Assembly: GCA_963707695.1 (NCBI GenBank)
Contig: CAVPQY010000004.1
Coordinates: forward strand, 930,001-994,000
Length of the DNA: 64,000 nt
From: JAOPZW01 sp963707695
Lineage (GTDB): Bacteria; Actinomycetota; Thermoleophilia; Solirubrobacterales; Solirubrobacteraceae
Direction of reading: 5' to 3'
Shown here: piece by piece, positions 42,652 through 49,980 of the stretch
Numbering within the stretch: position 1 is the stretch's first letter
Layout: each line of letters opens with the position of its first letter
Translations under genes and position numbers: made by a program
Notes under the pieces: model-generated
Seen by the model: only the letters and a program-made list of their open reading frames with translations
Databases searched by the model: none
What the model was told of the DNA's origin: nothing

Positions 42652-43281
42652 ATGCCAATCGCGTTCAAGGAATGGGCGGTCACCGTCCGTGCGCTCGCCG
42701 AGGGCGAGCAGCTCGTCACCCTGCGGAAGGGCGGCATCCGCGAGGAGCACAAGCACTTCGAGCTCGAGCACGACCGCTTCTTCCTCTACCCGACGTTCGA
42801 GCACCAGCGCAACGACGTCGTGCGCGCCTCCCACCAGCCGGAGCTGCGCCGTGCCCTCGAGGAGGGCGTCTGGCCGGACGAGGAGCCGCCGCCGCACGCG
42901 CTGACGCGCGACGGGGGCATCCCGCAGCCCGATCGGGTCCGGATCCGCGCGTGGGCGCAGGTCGTCGAGCACTTCACGGTCACCGATCCGCGGGTGGTCG
43001 ACGCCCTGTCCCCGTACTACGTGTGGACCACGGACTACGCGGAGAAGCGCCTCTCCTGGAAGCGCCGCCACCCGCTGCACGTCCTCCTGCTCCGCACCCA
43101 CCGGATCCCGCGGCCCGTGACCGTCAAGGTCCGCGACGACTTCCACGGCTGCAAGTCGTGGCTCGAGATCACGCGCGACCTGCCCTTCGAGGGCACGCCG
43201 GTCCTGTCCGACGACGAGTTCGGCCGCGTGCGCGAGCAGATCGAGTCGATCTGCCGCGACGGCGTCCCCGCGCTGGTCTGA
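42652..43281 (+). CDS. DUF1802 family protein
   Basis: A 209-residue soluble protein beginning MPIAFKEWAVTVRALAEGEQL, with LRKGGIREEHKHFELEHDRFFLYPTFEHQ and a late WKRRHPLHVLLLRTHRIP, DDFHGCKSWLEI. These segments are typical of DUF1802, a family found in archaea, cyanobacteria and some actinobacteria whose function I do not know. GGAG lies 5 bases before the ATG. The stop overlaps the presumed start of the DUF1152 gene, so the two may be coupled. Confidence 0.8.
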   Translation: MPIAFKEWAVTVRALAEGEQLVTLRKGGIREEHKHFELEHDRFFLYPTFEHQRNDVVRASHQPELRRALEEGVWPDEEPPPHALTRDGGIPQPDRVRIRAWAQVVEHFTVTDPRVVDALSPYYVWTTDYAEKRLSWKRRHPLHVLLLRTHRIPRPVTVKVRDDFHGCKSWLEITRDLPFEGTPVLSDDEFGRVREQIESICRDGVPALV

Positions 43282-44242
43282 GCGCGACGCCGTCCGCCAC
43301 CGCCGCCGAGCGGCTCCTGCGCGACGCCCGCCGGGCGCTCGTCGTCGGCATCGGCGGCGGCGGTGACGTCGCCGGGGCGGTCGTGGCGGCCACCGTGGCC
43401 GAGGAGCTCGGGACGCCCGCGGTCCTCGGCGGCCTGACCTGGGAGCGGCGGCCGATCGACCCTCTGCCCGGTCCGCGGCGCCTCGCGAGGTCCGCGACGC
43501 CGACGTCGTGCACCCGGCCGTCGCCCTCGCGCGCCCCGGGACGACGGGACCCGGCGGCTTCCGCTTCGCCGAGGCGCGCATGGCCGAGCTGCTCGGCGCG
43601 CCGACGCTGCTCGTCGACCCCCACGGCGGTCCCGCCGGCGTCGCCGACGGCCTCGTGCACGCCGCCACGCACCTCGACGCCGACGCCGTCGTCCTGCTCG
43701 ACGTGGGCGGCGACGTCCTGGCGCACGGCGACGAACCGGGGCTGGCGAGCCCGCTGGCCGACGCGGTCCTCCTCGCCGCGGCGCCGCACCTGCGCGACGC
43801 GGGCCTGACGGTGCTCGGCGCCGTCCTGGGCGCCGGGTGCGACGGCGAGCTCACCCCCGACGAGGTCGGCGCGCGCCTGGCCGAGGTGGCCGGCGCCGGG
43901 GGCGACCTCGGGACCACCGTCCCGTCCCCCGCCGCGCTCGACCGCCTCGCGGCCGCCGTCGACGCCGTCCCGACCGAGGCGAGCCTCATGGCGCTGCGCT
44001 GCGCCCGCGGCGAGCGCGGGGCCGCAGCCCATCCGCGACGGCCGTCGCAGCGTGCCGCTGACCGAGGCGGGCGGACTGCTGACCTGGTTCGACTGCGCGG
44101 CTGCGCTGCGCAGCGCGGCCCGCCTGGCCGCCGCCGTCGCCGACGCCGCCTCGCTGGCCGAGGCCGACGCGCGCCTGGGCGCGCTCGGCGTACGCACCGA
44201 GCTCGCCTACGAGCGCGAGCGCGCGCTGCCGCGGCCGCCTAG
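43278..44242 (+). CDS. DUF1152 family protein (frameshifted)
   Basis: Joined frames encode a protein with LVVGIGGGGDVAGAVVAATVAEELG (nucleotide-binding-like glycine loop), GGLTWERRPIDPLPGPR, then DADVVHPAVALARPGT, VVLLDVGGDVLAHGDEPGLASPLADAV and late LTWFDCAAALR. This matches the DUF1152 family, of unknown function. Shifts are needed near 43490 and 44025, and perhaps one near 44230 to reach the stop. No ATG or GTG fits the start; a CTG overlapping the DUF1802 stop (CTGA) mirrors the GTGA/ATGA overlaps seen elsewhere, so either CTG is used or a base is wrong here. Confidence 0.7.
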
Positions 44243-44256
44243 CCGGACGGCGCCCG

Positions 44257-45012
44257 ATGCCGTGGGTCGAGTCGGCCTCGGAGCACTTCCAGGCGCGGCA
44301 CGACAGCCGGGACGCCGACGACGTGGCCGGCGTGCTGGAGCTGCTGGAGGCCACGCGCGACCGGGTCGCCGCCCTCGTGCCGGTGCCGGCGGAGGCGGTG
44401 ACGGTCGTCGTGCACCCCGCGGAGGCCGCGCTCGACGTCGCCCAGCCGCTCGTGCCGGTCGTCCGGCGGCTCACCGCGCCGGCCGCGCGCCGCTACGTCG
44501 CGGGCTGGTTCGGCCGCGACGAGGTGCACGTCCTCGCCCCGCGCGTCCTCGAGGGGCGCGCCTCGAACGTCCCGGGCTCCCGCGAGCTGCAGCTCCTGGC
44601 CCCGGCCGCGCTCTACGTCCAGCTCGTGGTGGGGGCCGCCAACCCGCGCCTGCCACCGCCCTTCCGTCCCTGGTCGCTCGCGCGCTACCGCACGTGGGCG
44701 TGGCTGCAGGCCGGGGCCGGCCAGCTCCTGTCGGGGCAGGTCGAGCACGCGCGGGGAGCGATCGTGCGCCGCCTGCGCGAGGGGCCGGCCCCGGACTTCC
44801 CGCCCGGGGTCGCTGACGCCGCGCTGCTCGGCGGCACGGTCCTGGACCTGCTGGCCCGCGAGGAGGGCTGGGACGCCGTGGGACGCCTCCTGCGCGAGCC
44901 GGTCCTGCGAGCCGGGCCGCGCAGCGCGCTGGTGGAGGCCTTCGGCGGGCGCGCCGCCGCGCACACGGAGGGAACGTGGCGCGCGCACCTCGCCCGCCAC
45001 GCGGGCCGCTAG
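44257..45012 (+). CDS. Hypothetical protein resembling peptidase MA family without HExxH
   Basis: A 251-residue protein whose N-terminus (SASEHFQARHDSRDADDVAG-x-LELLEATRD, then VTVVVHPAEAALD) resembles the start of gluzincin peptidase MA-type proteins. The expected HExxH zinc motif is absent; the corresponding region reads LVVGAANPRLPP with no His pair. No signal peptide or membrane helix is seen. It could be a degenerate, non-catalytic member or an unrelated fold. ATG start; convergent with, and overlapping by 4 bases, the DUF2007 gene. Confidence 0.6.
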   Translation: MPWVESASEHFQARHDSRDADDVAGVLELLEATRDRVAALVPVPAEAVTVVVHPAEAALDVAQPLVPVVRRLTAPAARRYVAGWFGRDEVHVLAPRVLEGRASNVPGSRELQLLAPAALYVQLVVGAANPRLPPPFRPWSLARYRTWAWLQAGAGQLLSGQVEHARGAIVRRLREGPAPDFPPGVADAALLGGTVLDLLAREEGWDAVGRLLREPVLRAGPRSALVEAFGGRAAAHTEGTWRAHLARHAGR

Positions 45013-45536
45013 CCGACGAGCTCCATCCCGACCAACGCGACCACGGCCACGAGCGCGACGAGGGCGAGGACCGCGACGACGAGCCGGTCGACGCCGCCGG
45101 GCCGGCGGCTCGCACCGGCCGCCGCGGCGGCCCCGGGGGCCCGCACGCCCACGACGGGCAGCGCCTCCTGGAGCAGCGCCTCGCGCGCGGCGGCGGCGCC
45201 CGAGGCGGGCACGAGCACGTCGCGCGGCCCGGCGGCGAGGAGATCGGGGACGTCGAAGCCGCCGCTGCGCTTCGTCATGCTCGGGATGCCCTCCTCGAGC
45301 AGGACGCCCTGGATGAGCTCCGCCTCGGCCTGGTGGGCCGCCCGCGCGACGCGGACGAGGTCGCCCTCGGTGTACTGCGGGCGGATCTTCCGCGCGCGGG
45401 CGTGGAGGTCGGGGCGCGCCGCCTCGTGCTCGCCGCCGCCGGCGAAGGCGAGGGGCATCCCGCAGGCCGCGCAGAAGCGCTCGCCGCCGTCGGCGGTGCG
45501 GCCGCACCCCGGGCAGACGAGCGCGGCGTCAGCCAT
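45009..45536 (-). CDS. Zinc-ribbon and DUF2007 domain membrane protein
   Basis: A 175-residue protein with an N-terminal zinc ribbon CPGCG-x9-CAACG (about 8-27), a DUF2007-like segment (about 57-115: DLVRVARAAHQAEAELIQGVLLEEGIPSM) as in putative signal-transducing PII-like small domains, and a C-terminal transmembrane helix (about 148-172). The ATG overlaps the stop of the JAMM protease gene by 8 bases. Function unknown; it shares transcription with the cysteine-pathway genes. Confidence 0.78.
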   Translation of the reverse strand: MADAALVCPGCGRTADGGERFCAACGMPLAFAGGGEHEAARPDLHARARKIRPQYTEGDLVRVARAAHQAEAELIQGVLLEEGIPSMTKRSGGFDVPDLLAAGPRDVLVPASGAAAAREALLQEALPVVGVRAPGAAAAAGASRRPGGVDRLVVAVLALVALVAVVALVGMELVG

Positions 45537-45927
45537 CGACGACCAGCTCGACCTCGGCGACGCGGCCGTCCTCGATGCGGAAGTGGCGGACCTCCGGCTC
45601 GTCGCCGGCCAGGCCGACGATGAGCCACTCGGTCCCCGGCCAGTGCGCGGCGAAGTTCGCGTCGGTCTGCGACGGGTACGGCGCCGAGCGCGTGTGCGAG
45701 TGGTAGATCGCGCCGACGTCGTCGCCGCGGTCCTCGATCGCCGTCACCGTGCGCAGCAGCACGTGCGGCTCGATGTCGAACCGGAAGGGGCTGGCCGCCA
45801 CGTTCTCCACCTCCGCCACCTCCGTCGCGGTCCCGTCGCGGGTCCCGACGAAGCCGCAGCACTCGTTGGGGAACTCGCGGCGGGCGTGGTCGACGATGCG
45901 GTCGAGCAGCGCCCGCGCGATCCGCAC
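45529..45927 (-). CDS. mec: JAMM/MPN metalloprotease, Mec-like (CysO-cysteine peptidase)
   Basis: A 132-residue single MPN domain. Glu22 in NECCG and the JAMM motif H-S-H-x7-S-x2-D (His76, His78, Asp89) bind zinc and activate water. In Mycobacterium, Mec releases cysteine from the CysO-cysteine adduct; here cysM, cysO and a charging enzyme lie in the same run, which supports that role strongly. It might also trim the two extra residues after the CysO Gly-Gly. GTG start with GGAG 5 bases upstream, next to the tatA stop. Confidence 0.88.
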   Translation of the reverse strand: MRIARALLDRIVDHARREFPNECCGFVGTRDGTATEVAEVENVAASPFRFDIEPHVLLRTVTAIEDRGDDVGAIYHSHTRSAPYPSQTDANFAAHWPGTEWLIVGLAGDEPEVRHFRIEDGRVAEVELVVDG

Positions 45928-45929
45928 TC

Positions 45930-46142
45930 CTACTCCGTCTTGAGCGCGGGCCGCTCGTCCTCGTCCCGGTCGAAGTCGCGGTCGCGGTCGCGGTCGCGGT
46001 CGTTGTCGCCGCTGAGGGCGTCCTTGAACTCCCGCATGCCCTTGCCGATCGAGCGACCCGCATCGGGCAGCTTCTTCGGGCCGAGCACGATGAGCGCGAT
46101 CGCGAGGATGAGGATGAGCTCCATGGGGCCGATGTTCGGCAT
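45930..46142 (-). CDS. tatA: Sec-independent translocase protein TatA
   Basis: A 70-residue protein with the TatA/E plan: short N-terminus MPNIGPMELILILAIALIVLGP (membrane helix), the hinge GPKKLPDAG, an amphipathic helix RSIGKGMREFKDALSG, and an acidic-basic repeat tail DRDRDRDRDFDRDEDE. It would form the pore for twin-arginine transport with TatC, which is not nearby. It sits between cysM and mec, 8 bases after the cysM stop. GGAGAC precedes the ATG. Confidence 0.88.
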   Translation of the reverse strand: MPNIGPMELILILAIALIVLGPKKLPDAGRSIGKGMREFKDALSGDNDRDRDRDRDFDRDEDERPALKTE

Positions 46143-46150
46143 GCCGTCTC

Positions 46151-47128
46151 CTACCACCACACGGTGGTGTCGAGCGCCTCGACCTCGTCGACCGGACGCG
46201 TGTAGATCCCACTCGAAAGGTACTTCCATCCGTCGTCGCAGACGATGAAGACCACGTTGCCCTCGTCCATCTCCTCGGCGATGCGGACGGCGATCGACGC
46301 GATGGCGCCCGAGGAGACGCCCGCGAACAGGCCCTCCTCGTCCAGCAGCCGGCGCGTCCAGACGATCGCGTCGCGGTTCGTCACGAAGATCTTCCGGTCC
46401 AGCAGGGAGAGATCGATGATCGGCGGGATGAACCCGTCGTCGAGCGACCGCAGGCCCTGGACCGGCTCGCCCTGCATGGGCTCGGCGGCCACGATCTTGA
46501 CCCGGTCGCCGAGCTCCTCGCGGAAGCGGCGGCCGTTGCCCATGAGCGTCCCGCCGGTGCCCAGGCCGGCGACGAAGGCGTCCACCTCGCCGTCGAGCTC
46601 GCGCAGGATCTCGGGCGCCGTCCCCTCGTAGTGGGCCCGCGGGTTGGCCTCGTTCCCGTACTGGTAGGGCATGTAGTACGAGGCGTCGGCCGCCGCGAGG
46701 TCGAGCGCCATCGCCACGGCGCCGTTCGAGCCCTGGTCGCCCGGGGAGAAGACGATGTCGGCGCCGTACATCTGGAGCAGCTGGGTGCGCTCGGGCGTGA
46801 CGTTGTCGGGCATGACGACCTTCAGCGGGTAGCCCTTGCGTGCGCAGATCATGGCCAGCGAGATGCCGGTGTTGCCCGAGGTCGGCTCGAGGATGGTCTG
46901 ACCCGGGCGGATGAGCCCGCGCTCCTCGGCGTCCTCGATCATGGCGCGGGCGACGCGGTCCTTGACCGAGCCGGTCGGGTTCCGCGACTCGAGCTTGGCC
47001 CAGATGCGGACGCCGGGCTTCGGGGACAGGCGCTTGAGCTCGACGAGCGGCGTGTTGCCGATCGCCTGGACGAGGTCGCCGTAGCGGCCGCCGCAGGGTC
47101 GGTTCTCCAACGGAGGGATGGAGGACAT
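46151..47128 (-). CDS. cysM: Cysteine synthase, CysM-like (PLP enzyme)
   Basis: A 325-residue fold-type II PLP enzyme. Lys56 in PTGSVKDR binds PLP, EPTSGNTGISLA is the substrate loop, and GLGTGGTLMGNGR the phosphate-binding loop. Its neighbours mec and cysO suggest it is the sulfur-carrier-dependent CysM that uses O-phosphoserine and CysO thiocarboxylate, rather than CysK; the sequence alone does not prove this. ATG at 47128 lies 10 bases after a TACACT box. It is the first gene of the cysM-tatA-mec-DUF2007 run. Confidence 0.92.
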   Translation of the reverse strand: MSSIPPLENRPCGGRYGDLVQAIGNTPLVELKRLSPKPGVRIWAKLESRNPTGSVKDRVARAMIEDAEERGLIRPGQTILEPTSGNTGISLAMICARKGYPLKVVMPDNVTPERTQLLQMYGADIVFSPGDQGSNGAVAMALDLAAADASYYMPYQYGNEANPRAHYEGTAPEILRELDGEVDAFVAGLGTGGTLMGNGRRFREELGDRVKIVAAEPMQGEPVQGLRSLDDGFIPPIIDLSLLDRKIFVTNRDAIVWTRRLLDEEGLFAGVSSGAIASIAVRIAEEMDEGNVVFIVCDDGWKYLSSGIYTRPVDEVEALDTTVWW

Positions 47129-47138
47129 CGCTTCAGGA

Positions 47139-47148
47139 AGTGTAGTGT
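47139..47148. promoter_or_regulatory. Divergent -10 boxes sharing a TA step, before cysM
   Basis: AGTGTAGTGT contains TACACT on the minus strand (47144-47139), 10 bases before the cysM ATG, and TAGTGT on the plus strand (47143-47148). The boxes share the central TA. The plus-strand box would serve a transcript towards the small frame at 47254, which is itself uncertain. Confidence 0.4.
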
Positions 47149-47253
47149 CCGCCGCCCCCACCGCTCGGCCCTCGCGCGGAGGTGGGCTGGCCGCACCCAT
47201 GGACGGGTGCGAGCAGGTCCGCCGGCTGCCAGGACCGGGAGGACCATGGGCGC

Positions 47254-47364
47254 ATGCTCTCCCTCCTCGTCCTCCTCCTCCTCATGGCCACCGTGGCGGC
47301 GGCCGCGGTGCGCTTCGGCGCCGAGTCTCGTCCCTTCTGGGACGAGCGGCGGGTGCGCGACTAG
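47254..47364 (+). CDS. Possible 36-residue membrane peptide
   Basis: A short frame encodes MLSLLVLLLLMATVAAAAVRF followed by a polar tail ending RRVRD: one hydrophobic helix with a positive C-terminus. It lies alone on the plus strand between cysM and cysO, with a possible -10 box 105 bases upstream. Nothing else supports it, and short hydrophobic frames can arise by chance. Confidence 0.3.
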   Translation: MLSLLVLLLLMATVAAAAVRFGAESRPFWDERRVRD

Positions 47365-47404
47365 CGCGTCGCCGCGAGGCGAGGCTCGGCGCGCGAGATC
47401 CGGC

Positions 47405-47684
47405 TCAGCGCGCGCCGCCCGCCATCGCCGGCAGGATCACCAGGGTGTCCGCCTCCCCGATCGCCGTCCCCAGGCCGTCGAGGACGCGGACGTCCTCGTC
47501 GTTGAGGTACACGTTGACGTAGCGGTTCAGCGTGCCGTCGTCGGCGAAGAGCTGCTGCTTCGTCTCGGGGTGCGCGTCCGACGAGCGAGCCGAGGACCTC
47601 GCCGACGGTGCTCCCGTCGGCGCTGACCTCGCGCTCGCCGCCCACGGACGGGCGCAGGACGGGCGGGATGCGGATCGTGGCCAT
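47405..47684 (-). CDS. cysO: Ubiquitin-like sulfur carrier protein CysO (one frameshift)
   Basis: A MoaD/ThiS-fold carrier of about 92 residues after dropping one base near 47580. MATIRIPPVLRPSVGGE is the first beta-hairpin; LNRYVNVYLNDEDVR and EADTLVILPAMAGG complete the fold. Such proteins carry sulfur as a C-terminal Gly-Gly thiocarboxylate. Here two more residues, Ala-Arg, follow Gly-Gly before the stop, so the tail must be trimmed first; the JAMM protease encoded at 45529 is the natural candidate. It lies 13 bases from the charging enzyme's stop and upstream of cysM on the same strand, though about 276 bases away. Confidence 0.86.
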
Positions 47685-47697
47685 GTGGGGCGGGACC

Positions 47698-48879
47698 CTA
47701 GCCCGCGGCGGCGCAGAACGCCTCGTAGTCCGGGAAGACGCCGAGCTCGTCGTCGGCGATCTCCTCCGGCTCGCGCGAGCAGATCGGGCACTCGGGGTCG
47801 CGGCGGATCTTGAGCTCGGTCGTCGAGGCGTCGAGCGCGTCGTAGATCAGGAAGCGGCCGATGAGCGGGTTCCCGATCCCGACGACGAGCTTGATGACCT
47901 CGGTCGCCTGGAGGAGCCCCATCGTGCCGGGCAGCACGCCGAGGACCCCGTTGGCCCCGCACGAGGGCGCCATCTCGGCGGGCGGGGGCTGGCGGAAGAG
48001 GCAGCGGTAGCACGGGCCGTCGTAGGGCTTGAAGACCGAGAGCTGGCCCTCGAAGCCGAGGATGGCCGCGCTGACGACCGGGATCCGCAGGCGCACGGAG
48101 GCGTCGTTGAGCAGGTAGCGCGTGGGGAAGTTGTCGACGCCGTCCACGACGACGTCGTAGTCCTTGATGACGTCGACGATGTTCGAGGCGTCGAGTCGGA
48201 AGGGGTACTTGCGGACCTCGACGTCGGGGTTCAGGGCGTTGATCGACTGCTCGGCCGAGTCGACCTTCAGCACCCCCACGCGGTCGGTCGTGTGGATGAC
48301 CTGCCGCTGGAGGTTCGAGACGTCGACGACGTCGTCGTCGACGACGCCGAGCGTGCCGACGCCGGCGGCGGCGAGGTACAGCGCGGTCGGCGAGCCCAGG
48401 CCGCCGGCGCCGAGCAGCAGCACCTTGGCGTCGAGGAGCTTCTGCTGGCCCTCGGGGCCGATCTCGGGCAGCAGGAAGTGGCGCGAGTAGCGCTGGCGCT
48501 GCTCGGGCGTGAAGGCCCGCGGGACGACCACGGGGTTGCCGCGGTCCTTCCACAACGTGATGCCGCCCGTCATCGACTCGACGTGGCCGAACCCGAGGTC
48601 GCGTTCCAGGGTGTTGGCGCCGAGCGCCGAGCGCTGCCCGGAGGCGCAGTAGAGGATCACGCGCTGCCCGCGGTCGGGCGCGACGCCGTCGATGCGGGAC
48701 TCGAGGTAGGCGCGCGGGATGTGGACCGCGCCCGGCAGGTGGCCGGCGTCCCACTCCTCCTGCTCGCGGACGTCGACGATCACGACGCCCTCGTCGAGGA
48801 GCTCGCGCACCTCGGCGGGATCGACCTCGTCGACCTGCGCGCGGACCTGCTTGACGTACTCGGCTCCGGAGGGGCTCAT
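47698..48879 (-). CDS. moeB: Rhodanese-ThiF/MoeB fusion, sulfur-carrier activating enzyme
   Basis: A 393-residue enzyme that adenylates and sulfurates a ubiquitin-like carrier. The rhodanese domain comes first (about 15-115, active Cys78 in LYCASGQRS). The ThiF/MoeB adenylation domain follows (about 125-390) with LLLGAGGLGSPTALYLA, the catalytic Cys in MAPSCGANG, and zinc pairs CYRC and CPIC. Known MoeZ/MOCS3 proteins have the reverse order, with rhodanese last. It directly precedes cysO, so CysO is its likely partner. ATG 48879 lies 10 bases after a TATCCT box. Confidence 0.92.
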   Translation of the reverse strand: MSPSGAEYVKQVRAQVDEVDPAEVRELLDEGVVIVDVREQEEWDAGHLPGAVHIPRAYLESRIDGVAPDRGQRVILYCASGQRSALGANTLERDLGFGHVESMTGGITLWKDRGNPVVVPRAFTPEQRQRYSRHFLLPEIGPEGQQKLLDAKVLLLGAGGLGSPTALYLAAAGVGTLGVVDDDVVDVSNLQRQVIHTTDRVGVLKVDSAEQSINALNPDVEVRKYPFRLDASNIVDVIKDYDVVVDGVDNFPTRYLLNDASVRLRIPVVSAAILGFEGQLSVFKPYDGPCYRCLFRQPPPAEMAPSCGANGVLGVLPGTMGLLQATEVIKLVVGIGNPLIGRFLIYDALDASTTELKIRRDPECPICSREPEEIADDELGVFPDYEAFCAAAG

Positions 48880-48889
48880 CGCTTTACAA

Positions 48890-48895
48890 AGGATA
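48890..48895 (-). promoter_or_regulatory. -10 box (TATCCT) for the rhodanese-ThiF gene and cysO
   Basis: TATCCT on the minus strand ends 10 bases before the ATG at 48879. The divergent histidine kinase starts at 48907, so only 27 bases separate the two starts. A local AT-rich patch (TTTACAAAGGATAG) spans the gap. Confidence 0.5.
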
Positions 48896-48906
48896 GCGAC
48901 CGTCGC

Positions 48907-49980
48907 ATGGTCGTCGACCTGGGCGCGGGGGGCTCTCGGAGCGGGCCGATCCTGCCGATGGGGGGCCTGGGACCCATGCCGCCCTCCGCCCCCCGGCCGC
49001 TCGCCCAGCCCGCGCTCATCCCGCAGGTCCTGGCCCTCAACGCCGCGCTCATCAGCGCGATGCTCCTGGCCGTGACCGTCCTCGCGCGCCTCGACCTCAC
49101 CTCGGCCGTCGAGCGCGAGCGCCTGCTGATCCTGTTCGCCGCCCTGCTCGGCACGATCCTCGTCAACGGCATGGTCCTGCGCCGGCGCTTCGAGCCGCTC
49201 GAGCGCGTGATCGCCGCGATGGAGGACGTGAGCTTCGGCCCCGGCGGCGACCGGCCGCGCATGCCGGCGGCGGGCTCGGCCGAGGTGGCCCGCCTGAACT
49301 CGGCCTTCGAGCGCATGCTCGACCGCCTGGAGGCCGAGCGCTCGCGCACCGCCGGCCTCGTGCTGCGCGGCCAGGAGGAGGAGCGCGCGCGCCTGGCCCG
49401 CGACCTCCACGACGAGGCCAACCAGGCCCTGACCGCGGTCCTGCTGCGGCTCCAGGCGACCGCCCTCCAGGCCCCGCCGGCGCTGCGCGCCGAGCTGCGA
49501 GCCACCCAGGCGGTCGCCACGCAGGCGATGGAGGAGCTCGTGCGCCTCGCCCGCGAGCTGCGGCCCGTGGCGCTCGACGACCTGGGGCTCGCCGCCGCGC
49601 TGCGGACGCAGGTCGACGCGTTCGCCCGTCGCGCCTGCCTCCAGGCTGAGCTGCGCCTGGACCCCACGGCGGTCGACGCGCTCGACGACGACGCCCAGCT
49701 CGTCGCCTACCGCGTCGTCCAGGAGGGGCTGTCGAACGTGGCCCGCCACGCCGGCGCCTCGCACGTCCTCGTCGAGGTCGCTCCCGAGGGCCCCGAGACG
49801 GTCGTGCGCGTGCGCGACGACGGCGCCGGCTTCGAGCCCGGCGCGGCCACCGACGGCATCGGCCTGGAGGGCATGCAGGAGCGCGCCGCGCTGGCCGGGG
49901 GCCGGGTGGCGGTGCGCTCCGCGCCGCGCCGCGGGACGACGATCGAGCTGCGGCTGGGCGCGACAGCGGTGCCGGCGTGA
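48907..49980 (+). CDS. Sensor histidine kinase, NarL-type partner (HisKA_3)
   Basis: A 357-residue kinase. Two transmembrane helices (about 37-61 and 70-92) with almost no extracellular loop are followed by a HAMP-like linker (about 93-145), the HisKA_3 dimerisation domain with phospho-acceptor His168 in ARDLHDEANQAL, and an HATPase domain with VRDDGAGFEPG and GIGLEGMQERA. The lack of a large sensor loop suggests a signal in the membrane or cytoplasm. ATG 48907 is used; ATGs at 48958 and 48976 are also possible. It overlaps the response regulator start by 4 bases. Confidence 0.88.
   Translation: MVVDLGAGGSRSGPILPMGGLGPMPPSAPRPLAQPALIPQVLALNAALISAMLLAVTVLARLDLTSAVERERLLILFAALLGTILVNGMVLRRRFEPLERVIAAMEDVSFGPGGDRPRMPAAGSAEVARLNSAFERMLDRLEAERSRTAGLVLRGQEEERARLARDLHDEANQALTAVLLRLQATALQAPPALRAELRATQAVATQAMEELVRLARELRPVALDDLGLAAALRTQVDAFARRACLQAELRLDPTAVDALDDDAQLVAYRVVQEGLSNVARHAGASHVLVEVAPEGPETVVRVRDDGAGFEPGAATDGIGLEGMQERAALAGGRVAVRSAPRRGTTIELRLGATAVPA

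Noticed and set aside
45960..46010. Short GCGGTC repeats as a regulatory element
   Set aside because: They are in frame within tatA and encode the Asp-Arg repeat tail.
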